This document shows positions 21,084 through 30,557 of a stretch of 64,000 bases of DNA, piece after piece. Origin of the DNA: Aeromonas piscicola (GTDB lineage Bacteria > Pseudomonadota > Gammaproteobacteria > Enterobacterales > Aeromonadaceae). The translations under genes and the position numbers were made by a program. Each line of letters starts with the position of its first letter. Position 1 is the first letter of the stretch. The stretch covers positions 1 through 64,000 of the forward strand of contig NZ_CDBL01000036.1 in the NCBI RefSeq assembly GCF_000820005.1, read 5' to 3'. The notes beneath the pieces are model-generated. The model worked only from the letters and a program-made list of their open reading frames with translations, ran no database searches and was not told the DNA's origin.

Positions 21084-21410
21084 ATGAGTGACAAGATTGT
21101 TCAGCTGAGCGATGCCAGCTTCGAGGCAGATGTAATCAAAGCCGATGGCGCCGTTCTGGTCGACTTCTGGGCCGAATGGTGTGGTCCGTGCAAGATGATT
21201 GCCCCGATCCTGAACGAAGTCGCCCAAGAGTATGCCGGTCGTGTGACAGTGGCGAAATTGAACATCGACCATAACGCCGACACTCCGCCCAAGTATGGCA
21301 TTCGCGGTATTCCGACCCTCTTGCTGTTCAAGAATGGCGAAGTGGCAGCGACCAAGGTCGGTGCCCTGTCCAAGACTCAGCTGAAAGAGTTTCTGGACGG
21401 TAACCTGTAA
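21084..21410 (+). CDS. trxA: thioredoxin 1
   Basis: TrxA is the main cytoplasmic disulfide reductant, kept reduced by thioredoxin reductase and NADPH. The 108-residue product has the redox motif WCGPC (C33 and C36), the cis-proline in RGIPTLLLF and the usual [12 protein letters not shown] end. The start is the ATG at 21084, preceded by GGAG; a TTG two codons earlier is less likely. It diverges from rhlB and precedes rho, the standard gammaproteobacterial order. Confidence 0.98.
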   Translation: MSDKIVQLSDASFEADVIKADGAVLVDFWAEWCGPCKMIAPILNEVAQEYAGRVTVAKLNIDHNADTPPKYGIRGIPTLLLFKNGEVAATKVGALSKTQLKEFLDGNL

Positions 21411-21420
21411 TAATCAAAAA

Positions 21421-21449
21421 GGAGCGCATTGCAATAATGCGCTCCTTGT
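21421..21449 (+). terminator. terminator after trxA
   Basis: GGAGCGCATT and AATGCGCTCC form a perfect 10-bp stem with a 5-base loop, preceded by an A run. The U tract is interrupted by G, so some read-through into rho is possible. Confidence 0.75.
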
Positions 21450-21474
21450 GTTTTATCACCTAGACGCTCATCCC

Positions 21475-21567
21475 GATTGGTGCTAGTTTATCGTTCGTTT
21501 GCTAACCTTTTTGCCTGACTCTTTGCTTAACAACAGCCCGGCAAATCAAATCCGATCAGCACCAATC
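21475..21567 (+). promoter_or_regulatory. long-range stem in the rho leader
   Basis: GATTGGTGCT (21475-21484) and AGCACCAATC (21558-21567) are perfectly complementary and enclose a 73-base, C-rich and little structured loop. The downstream arm ends 49 bases before the rho ATG. The ATG itself has no clear Shine-Dalgarno sequence. Rho is known to autoregulate through its leader in E. coli; this fold is a candidate element here. Confidence 0.45.
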
Positions 21568-21616
21568 CAGCAGACTGTCTCCTCATTTCAATCCTTGCTT
21601 ACAGACTTTCACCACT

Positions 21617-22882
21617 ATGAATCTGACTGAATTAAAGAACACTCCTGTGTCCGAGCTGGTCAAGCTTGGCGAATCCATGGGGTTGGAAAATCTGGCTCGG
21701 GCGCACAAGAAAGATATTATTTTCGCGATCCTCAAGGCGCATGCCAAGGGTGGTGAGGATATCTTTGGCGACGGTGTGCTGGAAATCCTGACCGATGGTT
21801 TTGGCTTCCTGCGTAGTGCAGATGGCTCCTATCTGGCTGGTCCGGACGATATCTACGTCTCCCCGAGCCAAATTCGCCGCTTCAACCTGCGTACCGGCGA
21901 TACCGTTTCCGGCAAAATCCGACCACCGAAAGAGGGCGAACGTTATTTCGCGCTGCTCAAGGTCAACGAGGTCAACTATGACCGTCCGGAAAACGTCCGC
22001 AACAAGATCCTGTTTGAAAACCTGACGCCGCTGCATGCCAACGAACGTCTGCGCATGGAACGGGGTAACGGTTCTACCGAAGATATCACTGCCCGTGTAC
22101 TGGATTTGGCATCCCCCATCGGTAAAGGCCAGCGTGGCCTGATCGTGGCACCGCCCAAGGCCGGTAAGACAATGCTGCTGCAGAACATTGCCCAGAGCAT
22201 CGCCTACAACCACCCGGACTGTGAACTGATTGTCCTGCTGATCGACGAGCGTCCGGAAGAAGTGACCGAGATGCAGCGCATGGTGAAGGGTGAAGTGATC
22301 GCTTCTACCTTTGACGAGCCGGCATCCCGCCACGTTCAGGTTGCCGATATGGTGATCGAAAAGGCCAAGCGTCTGGTCGAACACAAGAAGGACGTGGTCA
22401 TCCTGCTGGACTCCATCACCCGTCTGGCTCGCGCCTACAACACCGTCATCCCGTCATCGGGCAAGGTACTGACCGGTGGTGTGGATGCCAACGCCCTGCA
22501 CCGTCCCAAGCGCTTCTTCGGTGCTGCGCGTAATGTGGAAGAGGGCGGCAGCCTGACCATCATCGCGACCGCGCTGGTGGATACCGGATCCAAAATGGAC
22601 GAGGTTATCTACGAAGAGTTCAAGGGTACCGGTAACATGGAACTGCACCTCTCGCGCAAGATTGCCGAGAAGCGTATCTACCCGGCCATCGACATCACCC
22701 GTTCTGGCACCCGTAAGGAAGAGTTGCTGACTACCGGTGACGAGCTGCAGAAGATGTGGATCCTGCGCAAGATCATTCACCCCATGGGTGAGATTGACAG
22801 CATAGAGTTCCTGATCGACAAGTTGGCTGCCACCAAGACCAACGACGAATTCTTTGACTCCATGCGGCGTCAACAGAAGTAA
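21617..22882 (+). CDS. rho: transcription termination factor Rho
   Basis: Rho is the hexameric RNA-dependent ATPase that ends transcription of unstructured, C-rich RNA. The 421-residue product has the N-terminal helical domain ([14 protein letters not shown]), the primary RNA-binding OSB domain, and the ATPase core with Walker [12 protein letters not shown] (about residues 178-188), the Q-loop and R-loop regions and a [15 protein letters not shown] Walker B. No good ribosome site precedes the ATG, although homology supports that start. A 10-bp long-range pairing sits in its leader. A terminator follows. Confidence 0.98.
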   Translation: MNLTELKNTPVSELVKLGESMGLENLARAHKKDIIFAILKAHAKGGEDIFGDGVLEILTDGFGFLRSADGSYLAGPDDIYVSPSQIRRFNLRTGDTVSGKIRPPKEGERYFALLKVNEVNYDRPENVRNKILFENLTPLHANERLRMERGNGSTEDITARVLDLASPIGKGQRGLIVAPPKAGKTMLLQNIAQSIAYNHPDCELIVLLIDERPEEVTEMQRMVKGEVIASTFDEPASRHVQVADMVIEKAKRLVEHKKDVVILLDSITRLARAYNTVIPSSGKVLTGGVDANALHRPKRFFGAARNVEEGGSLTIIATALVDTGSKMDEVIYEEFKGTGNMELHLSRKIAEKRIYPAIDITRSGTRKEELLTTGDELQKMWILRKIIHPMGEIDSIEFLIDKLAATKTNDEFFDSMRRQQK

Positions 22883-22900
22883 TCCAGTCGGACAATGACG

Positions 22901-22926
22901 AAACCGCGGCTCAGGTCGCGGTTTTT
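22901..22926 (+). terminator. terminator after rho
   Basis: AAACCGCG and CGCGGTTT pair around an 8-base loop and run into a T-rich tract, 18 bases after the rho stop. Confidence 0.8.
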
Positions 22927-22989
22927 GTTTATCTATTTTCCGGTCGCTTGAGTAGTATGAAACCTCGATGTCACAAGGACAGGGACGTC

Positions 22990-23994
22990 ATGAAGCTGGT
23001 ACACCTGATATGGCTCGGTTGGCTGATGGGCATGCCGGTGCATGCTGCCCCCTCGGTGGCCAAGTCCGAGCTGATCGCCGACGAAGGGCTGCAGGGCCAT
23101 CTCGACTATCTGGGCAGCCGTCTGCAGCAGGGGCAGTTTGCCGCCATGGATTCGCTGCTGGACTCGCTGGCCGTGGGCCAGCGGGAATACCTGCTGTGCC
23201 AGCTGCTGGCCACCCTGGATGCCAGCTCCAGAGCGAGTTCCCCCGAACTGCTGGCCTGGGTGCGTGCCCAGTCGGTCAAGGCGCCCCGCTGGCTGGTGGA
23301 GAAGGAGGTGGACGGTTTTCTGATCCAGCAGCCCGCCTATGATTTTGCCGCCGCAGCGCGGCTGGTACTGAGCCGCTGGCAGCAACAGGCCTGGCAGGAC
23401 AACTACCGCCAGTTGCTGGAGCAGAACAGCTTCGAATTCAAACAGATCTACAACAGCCGCAACCCGGACTTGGCCCAGCAGCAGCAGGCGTTGCTGGCGG
23501 TATTCGAGCGGCAGCCGCTCTTTGTCTTGCAGCGCGAGGCGCGCAAGCTGGCCGCCATGAGCATCTTCCTGCCCGACAACCAGCTGCTGCGACAGCTGCT
23601 CGAGCGCACCGGCGACAGCGCCCTCTATCAGAAGTTGTGGCACCAGCCGGTGGATCACGACAGCGTTGCCGCCCTTCGGAGCGTGGCCCGTTTCCACCAG
23701 GGGCAGGCGGCGAGCGACCTGCTGATCGCCGCCAGCCGCAACGGCCGCCTGAAACTGCCCGCATTGCAACAACTCAGCCAGCTCTCACCCCTGCCCGACA
23801 CGGCGCAGCAGTTCCTGCTGGCCGAGCTCGGCAATCGTCAGTACAGCGGTCAGGTGGCCAGTCTGCTGTTGCAGATGGATGAACCCAGGCTGCTGGCCCA
23901 GCTCGCCGATCGGCTCACCCGGCAGGAAAAGCGCCATGCAAGTCCTGTGATGCTGCCCGATACGGGTACACCCGTCGCCCCGCCAGGGTTATAA
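22990..23994 (+). CDS. hypothetical exported helical-repeat protein
   Basis: I do not recognise a named family. The 334-residue product begins with a clear signal peptide (MKLVHLIWLGWLMG... cleaved near VHA-A, about residue 20). The rest is alanine, leucine and glutamine rich and almost wholly helical, with repeated LLxxL patterns that suggest an alpha-solenoid (HEAT/TPR-like) scaffold in the periplasm. AGGGAC precedes the ATG at 22990; an upstream in-frame start at 22948 would bury the signal peptide. It lies between rho and ubiD. Its stop codon overlaps the likely -10 of ubiD. Confidence 0.7.
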   Translation: MKLVHLIWLGWLMGMPVHAAPSVAKSELIADEGLQGHLDYLGSRLQQGQFAAMDSLLDSLAVGQREYLLCQLLATLDASSRASSPELLAWVRAQSVKAPRWLVEKEVDGFLIQQPAYDFAAAARLVLSRWQQQAWQDNYRQLLEQNSFEFKQIYNSRNPDLAQQQQALLAVFERQPLFVLQREARKLAAMSIFLPDNQLLRQLLERTGDSALYQKLWHQPVDHDSVAALRSVARFHQGQAASDLLIAASRNGRLKLPALQQLSQLSPLPDTAQQFLLAELGNRQYSGQVASLLLQMDEPRLLAQLADRLTRQEKRHASPVMLPDTGTPVAPPGL

Positions 23995-23995
23995 T
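23990..23995 (+). promoter_or_regulatory. -10 element of a putative ubiD promoter
   Basis: TATAAT, a perfect sigma-70 -10 hexamer, overlaps the stop of the preceding gene and lies 29 bases before the ubiD ATG. No good -35 is visible at the normal distance. Confidence 0.5.
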
Positions 23996-24024
23996 GCGGC
24001 ATCGCCTGACCACAGGGTACCTGC

Positions 24025-25494
24025 ATGAAATACAAGGATTTGCGTGATTTTATCGCGCAGCTGGAACAAAACGGACAACTCAAGCGCATCACCCGCGAGA
24101 TAGATCCCTATCTGGAAATGACGGAGATCAGCGATCGCACCCTGCGTGCGGGTGGTCCGGCCCTGCTGTTCGAAAATCCCAAAGGTTACCGCATGCCGGT
24201 GCTGACCAACCTGTTCGGCACTCCGGATCGGGTCGCCATGGGCATGGGCCAGCCCAACGTCGGTGCCCTGCGCCAGGTCGGGGTCTGGCTCTCCTATCTG
24301 AAGGAGCCCGAGCCGCCGCGCGGCCTCAAGGAGCTGATGGAGAAGCTGCCCATCTTCAAGCAGGTGCTCAACATGCCGACCAAGCGGCTCTCCTCCGCCC
24401 CTTGCCAGCAGGTGGTGCTGGAAGGAGAGGCGGTCGATCTGGACCAGATCCCGATCCAGCACTGCTGGCCCGGCGATGTGGCACCGCTGGTCACCTGGGG
24501 CCTCACCATCACCCGTGGCCCCTACAAGAAACGGCAGAACCTCGGTATCTACCGCCAGCAGAAGATCGGCAAGAACAAGCTGATCATGCGCTGGCTGGAT
24601 CACCGCGGTGGCGCCATCGATTTTCGCGAGTGGCAGGAAGCCCATCCGGGCGAGCGTTTCCCCGTGGTGGTGGCGCTGGGCGCCGATCCTGCGACCATAC
24701 TCGGCGCTGTGACGCCTGTGCCTGACTCCCTCTCCGAATATGCCTTCGCCGGCCTGCTGCGGGGCAGCCGAACCGAGGTGGTGAAGGCGCTGAGCTGTGA
24801 GCTGGAGGTGCCCGCCAGCGCCGAAATCGTGCTGGAAGGCTATCTGGAGCCGGGTGAACTGGCGCCAGAAGGGCCTTATGGGGATCATACCGGCTACTAC
24901 AACGAGGTGGACGAGTTCCCGGTCTTCACCATCACCCACATGACCATGCGTCGCGATGCCATCTACCACAGCACCTACACAGGTCGGCCGCCCGATGAGC
25001 CGGCGGTGCTCGGGGTGGCATTGAACGAGGTGTTCGTGCCGCTGCTGCAGAAGCAGTTCCCCGAGATAGTGGATTTCTACCTGCCGCCGGAGGGCTGCTC
25101 CTACCGGATGGCGGTGGTGACCATCAAGAAGCGTTACCCAGGCCATGCCAAGCGGGTGATGCTGGGGGTCTGGTCCTTCCTGCGCCAGTTCATGTACACC
25201 AAGTTCGTGATCGTCTGCGATGACGACATCAACGCCCGCGACTGGAAGGACGTGATCTGGGCCATCACCACCCGGATGGACCCGGCCCGGGATACCACCC
25301 TGATCGAACACACCCCGATCGACTATCTGGACTTCGCCTCGCCCGTCTCCGGCCTTGGCTCCAAGATGGGGCTGGATGCCACCAACAAGTGGCCGGGGGA
25401 GACCAACCGCGAGTGGGGACAACCCATAGTCCAGGACGAGGCGGTGAAGCAGAAGGTGGATGCCATCTGGGATGAGCTGGCTATTCTCGGCTAG
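24025..25494 (+). CDS. ubiD: 4-hydroxy-3-polyprenylbenzoate decarboxylase
   Basis: UbiD decarboxylates the prenylated 4-hydroxybenzoate intermediate of ubiquinone synthesis using prenylated FMN made by UbiX. The 489-residue length fits E. coli UbiD (497). Clear family segments include [16 protein letters not shown] at the start, [38 protein letters not shown] with the active-site E(x)4E-type glutamate region, and the late TRMDPARDT and DYLDFASP motifs. It precedes fre by about 210 bases, as in E. coli, although rfaH, present between tatD and ubiD in E. coli, is not in this window. Confidence 0.97.
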   Translation: MKYKDLRDFIAQLEQNGQLKRITREIDPYLEMTEISDRTLRAGGPALLFENPKGYRMPVLTNLFGTPDRVAMGMGQPNVGALRQVGVWLSYLKEPEPPRGLKELMEKLPIFKQVLNMPTKRLSSAPCQQVVLEGEAVDLDQIPIQHCWPGDVAPLVTWGLTITRGPYKKRQNLGIYRQQKIGKNKLIMRWLDHRGGAIDFREWQEAHPGERFPVVVALGADPATILGAVTPVPDSLSEYAFAGLLRGSRTEVVKALSCELEVPASAEIVLEGYLEPGELAPEGPYGDHTGYYNEVDEFPVFTITHMTMRRDAIYHSTYTGRPPDEPAVLGVALNEVFVPLLQKQFPEIVDFYLPPEGCSYRMAVVTIKKRYPGHAKRVMLGVWSFLRQFMYTKFVIVCDDDINARDWKDVIWAITTRMDPARDTTLIEHTPIDYLDFASPVSGLGSKMGLDATNKWPGETNREWGQPIVQDEAVKQKVDAIWDELAILG

Positions 25495-25703
25495 GCTGGC
25501 TGGGATTTATATCACTCGGGCCGGGTCGAACATGCCCGGCCAGCCAGAGGAACCCTGGTGCCACCGCCGTTCTGGTGCAAAAGGTTGATGATCTCCGGGC
25601 GGAATTGGGTATGCTCGGGGAACCTGACCAGCTGCACTGGTCGTCAGTCCACAGTGAATCAATGAGCGAAAGCGGGCCGAGCGAGCCCGTCACAAGGATA
25701 AGA

Positions 25704-26402
25704 ATGCAACGTATCAAGTGCCGCGTAGAGGAACTGCGCGAATATGTCGACACCATCTGGCACGTGGCCCTGACGCCGCAGCAAGGGGTCAGCTTCAAGC
25801 CGGGCCAGTATCTGCTGGTGGTGATGAGCGATTCGGACAAGCGCCCCTTCTCCATCGCCAACTCACCGACACGCCCCGGCGTGCTGGAGCTGCAGATCGG
25901 TGCCACCCCCGAGAACGCTTATGCCGGTCAGGTGCTGGCCCGCATGCGCGAGCAGGGCGAGATAGAGATCGAACTGGCGGCAGGCAAGGCCTTCCTGCGG
26001 GAAGAGTCGCCCCGTCCGTTGATCCTGATGGCGGGGGGCACAGGTTTTTCCTATGCCCGCTCCATCCTGGAGTTCCTGATCGATACCGGCAGCAAGCGCC
26101 CGGTGTTCTTCTACTGGGGCGTGCGCCAGGCGCACTGGCTCTACGAGCTGGAGCAGATGCAGCAGTGGGCGCGTGACTATGCACCGCTGACCTTCATCCC
26201 CGTGGTGCAGGAGCCGGAAAGCGACTGGACCGGCAAGACGGGTCTGGTGCACAAGGCCATCATGGATGACTTCGTCAGTCTGCATGACTACGACATCTAT
26301 GTGGCAGGCCGTTTCGAGATGGCCGGCGCGGCACGGGAGGAGTTCAAGATCCTCGGTGCCGAGCCTGAGCGCATCTTCGGCGACGCCTACGAGTTCATCT
26401 GA
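25704..26402 (+). CDS. fre: NAD(P)H-flavin reductase
   Basis: Fre reduces free flavins with NAD(P)H and supplies reduced flavin to other systems. The 232-residue product matches the family in length and shows the flavin-binding RPFSIAN motif, the GGTGFSYARSI nucleotide-binding loop and a C-terminal FGDAYEF ending. AAGGAT precedes the ATG at 25704, where E. coli Fre also starts; the frame is open further upstream without homology. ubiD lies upstream on the same strand, as in E. coli. A strong terminator follows, shared with the convergent ubiK. Confidence 0.95.
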   Translation: MQRIKCRVEELREYVDTIWHVALTPQQGVSFKPGQYLLVVMSDSDKRPFSIANSPTRPGVLELQIGATPENAYAGQVLARMREQGEIEIELAAGKAFLREESPRPLILMAGGTGFSYARSILEFLIDTGSKRPVFFYWGVRQAHWLYELEQMQQWARDYAPLTFIPVVQEPESDWTGKTGLVHKAIMDDFVSLHDYDIYVAGRFEMAGAAREEFKILGAEPERIFGDAYEFI

Positions 26403-26448
26403 GCGCTAGCCGAGGACGATTCACCAGTCTCTTCGGCGAGCCAGAAAC

Positions 26449-26477
26449 AACAAACCCCAGCCTTGCTGGGGTTTGTT
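26449..26477. terminator. bidirectional terminator between fre and ubiK
   Basis: A perfect 13-bp stem (AACAAACCCCAGC / GCTGGGGTTTGTT) with a CTT loop lies between two convergent genes. Confidence 0.92.
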
Positions 26478-26512
26478 TTATGCGCCGTGCGAGCCGGCTG
26501 TGCCAGCGTGTG

Positions 26513-26770
26513 TTATTCGCCTTTGGCGCCGAGCTGCTGTTCCAGCTGTGTCAGCTTGGCCTCGAGGGCGGTCAGCTTCTCGCGGGTGCGCAGCAGCACC
26601 TTGGTCTGCACGTCAAACTCCTCGCGACTGACCAGATCCAGCTTGTTCAGCTGGGACTGCAGCACCTGACGGATCTTCTTCTCCACCTCTTCACCCATGC
26701 TGCGAATGCCGGGCGGCAGGGAGTTGTGCACCTGTTTGGCGATCTCTTCCAGTTTCTTCGGGTCGATCAT
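26513..26770 (-). CDS. ubiK: ubiquinone biosynthesis accessory factor UbiK
   Basis: UbiK (YqiC, BMFP family) partners UbiJ in aerobic ubiquinone synthesis. The 85-residue product starts [13 protein letters not shown], carries an amphipathic N-terminal helix (about 1-35) and ends in a leucine-heptad coiled coil (about 45-80) that should trimerise. AAGGAG lies 6 bases before the ATG at 26770. Having ubiK together with ubiE, ubiJ, ubiB and ubiD in one 27-kb stretch is unusual. Confidence 0.92.
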   Translation of the reverse strand: MIDPKKLEEIAKQVHNSLPPGIRSMGEEVEKKIRQVLQSQLNKLDLVSREEFDVQTKVLLRTREKLTALEAKLTQLEQQLGAKGE

Positions 26771-26975
26771 GTGGTTCTCCTTAAGCAATGGCGACATTCT
26801 ACCGACAATTCAGCCGCTTTGCCGAGATCGGGGTGGCTTTTTGCCATCAGGAGCAGGGGGCGTCGCTGGTCGGGTCTGGTATCCGGAATGAAGCTGTTAA
26901 CCTATCGAGTCCCGTTTCTATTCCAATTCCTTGATGTTGTACACAAAAAAAGCAGATCAGATGACCGACCAGACG

Positions 26976-27002
26976 CTTAACAATTGTTGCGTTGCTGTTA
27001 AG
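26976..27002. promoter_or_regulatory. inverted repeat upstream of the lipase gene
   Basis: CTTAACA and TGTTAAG form a perfect 7-bp inverted repeat separated by 13 bases, 70 bases before the lipase ATG. The right arm overlaps TAAGAT (26999-27004), a possible -10. A regulator binding site is plausible but unproven. Confidence 0.3.
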
Positions 27003-27071
27003 ATGGTTCGGTCGGGTTTTCACCCTACCCCGTCAGCACATCATGGATAACAACTAAAAAGAGATAAGGAT

Positions 27072-29495
27072 ATGAAAAAGAAGCTAATTTATGCCGCAGT
27101 TGTCAGTGCCCTGTTGGCTGGCTGTGGTGGCAGTGACGATAACAAAGGCGACACCTCAAGCTATCTCGACTATCTGTTGACCGGTTCCAACGCAGTGCGC
27201 CCCAGCGCCCTGGCGGCCCGGGCCAGCGATGGAACCCTGAAATTCTCCACCGAGACCGCGGATCTCTCCAACCCCGTCTCCGCCATGTCGACCCTGGATG
27301 GCTGGTCCACGACCCAGGCTATCCAGATCGTGCCCGTCACCTCGTCCGGCATCACGGTTCAGGCACCGACGGCGGCCGAGTTTGGCGCCTCGGTGGCACC
27401 GCTCTACCTGCTGGAACTGACCTTCGACAGTACTGCGCTGCGCCCGAGCGGCGTGAAGAAGGTGCTGACCTACGGCGTGGACTTTGTGGTCGCCGCCTCG
27501 GCCGGCAAGCTGAACCTGGTTCCGCTCAAGCCGTTGAACCCTTCCTCCTACTACATGATAGTGGCCACAGACTCGCTGAAAGACAGTCGCGGCGATGCCC
27601 TCAAGGCAGGCAGTGACTACGGCAACTACAAGAACAACGCCGGCAGCAATGCCCAGGAGCAGACCATCAACGGTCTGATCGCGCTGCAAGAAGGGCTGTT
27701 CAAGGCCGCGACCGGTATCGCCACGGATCATGTGATCTTCTCCGACTGGTTCGGCACCCAATCCGGCGCCGATGTGCTGGTGGCGGTGAAGGGCGCGGCC
27801 GCGTCCGTGCTCAAGGCCGACCCCGTTACCCTGGATGCCGCCAAGCTTTGGAAGCAGGATGCCCTGGGCAACACCAGCCTGCCCGGCACCTATACCCTGG
27901 CCGTGACCGGCAACAATGCCTTCCTGACCCAGCTGGATGCCGAGCAGTTCCTGCCGCAGGAGCAGAAAGACGCGATCGCCACCGCCTTCGGCCCCGGTGC
28001 TCCGCTCAACCCGATTGCTCAAGCGACCAAGGTCTATACCGGTACCGTCAAGCTGCCTTACTTCCTCTCCTCACCGGCGACCGCAGGTTCCTGGAGCAAG
28101 GCCAAGACCCAGTCCTGGCACGGTGCCATCCCCAGCCTGTACGCCATCGCCAATGCGCTGAAAGCGTCTGACAGCGAAGTGATCGCCGGGTTGGTGGGGG
28201 CGGGCGTGGATCCGGCCCTGCTGGCGACGCTGATTGCCGATCCGACCCGCCAGAGCGAGCTGCTGGCCGAGGCGAGCAAGCTGATTGGGGTGACCCTCAC
28301 CTCCGGCGGCAAGCCGCTGGACGCCGAGCAGAACATTGGCCGCTTCAACCCGCTGCCGATGCTGGAAGAGGTGCAATCCGTGCCGATGCGTGTCTTCGCC
28401 AAGGATGCCCTCAACACCATCACGGATGTCATCATCTATCAGCACGGCGTGACCTCGGTGAAAGAGAACGCCTACGCGCTGGCGCTGGGCCAGATCTATG
28501 CCGGCATGCAGGCGGGCAAGAAGGTGGCGCTGGTGGTGATCGATCATCCGTTGCACGGCGAGCGTGGTTTCGCCCTGAGTGGCAGCATGGATACTGTGAC
28601 CACCTCCGACAACCCGACGCCGTACCTGAACCTGAGCTATCTGACAGTGGCGCGGGACAACCTGAAACAGAGCGTCGCGGATCTGCTGGGCCTGCGTCTG
28701 GCGGTTGGCCTGGCCAACGCCAAGGGCGCCATCGGGACGGCCGGCAGCCTCAAGGTGCACTTCCTGGGTCACTCGCTGGGTGCCATCTCGGGTACCAACT
28801 TGCTGGCGGTCGCCAACCAGACCATAGGCAACGCGCAGGCTGATGCCCTGTTCAAGTTCGACACCGGTGGCCTGGCCATGCCGGGTGGCGGCATAGCGCC
28901 GCTGCTGCTGAACTCGCCGACCTTCGGCCCGACCATCAAGATGGGCGTGCTGACCAGCGGCAGTGCCGAGCTGAAGGCCGGCTTCACCGCCTATGCTCCC
29001 AACTGCAAGACGGCGGTGCCGACCTGCTTCGTCAACGAGTTCCTGCCGAGCCTGGACGCGGCCACTCAGGCAACCGCAGCCAGCACGCTGCAGAGCTACA
29101 GCTTTGCGGCCCAGTCGGTGCTGGATTCGGCTGATCCGATCAACCTCGGCCGTGGCATCAAGGCGGACTTCCCGCTGTTTGCCACCGAGATCGTCGGTGA
29201 CGGTGCTCTGAGCCTGTCGGATCAGGTGATCCCGAACAGCATAGCGTCCGCCCCGCTGGGTGGTACCGAGCCGCTGTTCAAGGTGCTGGCGCTGCAACCC
29301 CTGACCGCCACAGGCGCGGCCAGCCACAACGCGGCTCGCTTCGTGGCCGGTGGTCACAGCTCGCTGCTGGCACCGGACGAGAACTTCGACCCGAGCGGCG
29401 ATGTCACCACAGAGATGCAGTCCCAGTTCGGCAGCTTCTTCATGAGTGGCGGTACCGCGGTCCAGGTGACCAATGGTGGCCTGCTCAAGCAGTAA
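27072..29495 (+). CDS. extracellular lipase, Pla-1/cef (VolA-like) family, lipoprotein
   Basis: A large 807-residue surface or secreted lipase. The first 18 residues are a lipoprotein signal with lipobox LLAGC, then a Gly/Ser/Asp linker. The first half (about 60-400) is beta-rich with Ig-like character; the second holds an alpha/beta-hydrolase with the nucleophile motif GHSLG, serine near residue 568, and a late H in AGGHSSLL. The arrangement fits the family containing Aeromonas Pla/Lip and Vibrio VolA, which cleave phospholipids or lysolecithin; the exact substrate is not readable here. It is transcribed alone with a good ribosome site (AAGGAT) and ends in a strong terminator. Confidence 0.9.
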   Translation: MKKKLIYAAVVSALLAGCGGSDDNKGDTSSYLDYLLTGSNAVRPSALAARASDGTLKFSTETADLSNPVSAMSTLDGWSTTQAIQIVPVTSSGITVQAPTAAEFGASVAPLYLLELTFDSTALRPSGVKKVLTYGVDFVVAASAGKLNLVPLKPLNPSSYYMIVATDSLKDSRGDALKAGSDYGNYKNNAGSNAQEQTINGLIALQEGLFKAATGIATDHVIFSDWFGTQSGADVLVAVKGAAASVLKADPVTLDAAKLWKQDALGNTSLPGTYTLAVTGNNAFLTQLDAEQFLPQEQKDAIATAFGPGAPLNPIAQATKVYTGTVKLPYFLSSPATAGSWSKAKTQSWHGAIPSLYAIANALKASDSEVIAGLVGAGVDPALLATLIADPTRQSELLAEASKLIGVTLTSGGKPLDAEQNIGRFNPLPMLEEVQSVPMRVFAKDALNTITDVIIYQHGVTSVKENAYALALGQIYAGMQAGKKVALVVIDHPLHGERGFALSGSMDTVTTSDNPTPYLNLSYLTVARDNLKQSVADLLGLRLAVGLANAKGAIGTAGSLKVHFLGHSLGAISGTNLLAVANQTIGNAQADALFKFDTGGLAMPGGGIAPLLLNSPTFGPTIKMGVLTSGSAELKAGFTAYAPNCKTAVPTCFVNEFLPSLDAATQATAASTLQSYSFAAQSVLDSADPINLGRGIKADFPLFATEIVGDGALSLSDQVIPNSIASAPLGGTEPLFKVLALQPLTATGAASHNAARFVAGGHSSLLAPDENFDPSGDVTTEMQSQFGSFFMSGGTAVQVTNGGLLKQ

Positions 29496-29509
29496 GCCAG
29501 TCGGCCAAT

Positions 29510-29540
29510 AAAAACGCCGCCCCTCGGGGCGGCGTTTTCG
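29510..29540. terminator. terminator shared by the lipase and glpG
   Basis: AAAACGCCGCCC pairs with GGGCGGCGTTTT around a CTCG loop. It lies just after the lipase stop and on the 3' side of the minus-strand glpG region. Confidence 0.9.
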
Positions 29541-29566
29541 TTTCTGCGACTGGGCAGGGCCAACCG

Positions 29567-29690
29567 TCAGGCTGGCTGGTGGTTTCTGTCCAGCCAGCCT
29601 TGCAGCAGGCCGACCAGCAGAACCACCAGGTGGGCCATGTTGGTGGTGATGCGGCTGCCGAGTGGGTCGAAGAAAACCCAATGACAGCAA
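29567..29690 (-). pseudogene. remnant of a second, diverged glpG 3' end
   Basis: On the minus strand this stretch encodes a tail nearly the same as the last about 35 residues of GlpG, including NMAHLV and LLQGWLDRNHQPA with a stop. It lies directly downstream of the intact gene, offset by 125-128 bases. The two copies differ at many bases and by a 3-base indel, so this is not a fresh duplication. It has no start and no ribosome site. Upstream of the shared part the frame breaks. It is best read as the tail of a displaced or foreign glpG allele. Confidence 0.8.
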
Positions 29691-29694
29691 GGGG

Positions 29695-30528
29695 TCAAGC
29701 CGGTTGGTGGTTGCGATCCAGCCAGCCTTGCAGCAGGCCGACCAGCAGACCCACCAGATGGGCCATGTTGGCCGTGCTGGTGCCGAGCAGGTCGAAGAAA
29801 CCGAGCACCAGCCAGAACAACATGAAGCCCATCAGCGCCGGTGGCAGGGTGAGGCCGCAGGCCGGTTGCAGCTTGCTGCGCAGCCAGCAGTAGCCGAGCA
29901 GGGCATAGACAACGCCGGAGAGGCCGCCAAACAGCGGGCCGCTGACGAAGAACTCGGCGATGTTGGGCAGGGCAGCTCCCACCAGCAGCAGGATCAGCAG
30001 CTTGCCGCCGCCGAGGCGCTGCTCTATCTGGCCCCCCAGATACCACCACCACAGCAGGTTGAACACCAGGTGCAGCACCGAGAAGTGGATAAAGGCCGGG
30101 GTGAAATAACGCCATGCCTGCCAGTCGGTGAACTGGGCCAGGGTCGGGTGGAACGCCAGCTCGTCAAAGATCGGCAGGCCTATGGCATTCAGCGCATAGA
30201 TGGCCAGACAGGCGATGATCACCACCAGAGTCAGCGGCCCCGCCTGATGGAGGAAGTCGGTGATGGGATCCGTCATCCCCTTGCTGTAGTCGATACGGGC
30301 ATCCGCCCGACCCGACTGCCAGGAGGCTTCCATGTAGCGCGGGTGAGTCGGCTCTGCCAGGAAGCGTTTCACCTCCAGCTGGGCCTGGGCGAGGCGCTGC
30401 TCGTCCGCCAGCCAGACCGAGACGCCGAGCTCGGACTGTGTCAGCTCGCACGAGATGCCGAGAGTGGCGAGGTAGTCCACCAGCGCCTGGGCCATGCGGG
30501 CGTCGCCCAGCACCAGCAGCTGGATCAT
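29695..30528 (-). CDS. glpG: rhomboid intramembrane serine protease GlpG
   Basis: GlpG cleaves transmembrane segments inside the inner membrane. The 277-residue product has an N-terminal cytoplasmic domain (about 1-80) and six membrane helices. The catalytic serine is S204 in GGLSGVVYAL, the histidine is H257 in ANMAHLVG, and oxyanion-side H153 and N157 are in the HFSVLHLVFN stretch. These match E. coli S201, H254, H150 and N154 with an offset of three. I start it at 30528, matching E. coli in length; an ATG at 30561 overlapping the glpE stop is the alternative and would favour coupling. A diverged copy of its tail follows. Confidence 0.93.
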   Translation of the reverse strand: MIQLLVLGDARMAQALVDYLATLGISCELTQSELGVSVWLADEQRLAQAQLEVKRFLAEPTHPRYMEASWQSGRADARIDYSKGMTDPITDFLHQAGPLTLVVIIACLAIYALNAIGLPIFDELAFHPTLAQFTDWQAWRYFTPAFIHFSVLHLVFNLLWWWYLGGQIEQRLGGGKLLILLLVGAALPNIAEFFVSGPLFGGLSGVVYALLGYCWLRSKLQPACGLTLPPALMGFMLFWLVLGFFDLLGTSTANMAHLVGLLVGLLQGWLDRNHQPA

Positions 30529-30557
30529 GCCGGTTGAGGAGGACTTGCCCGCCCCTG

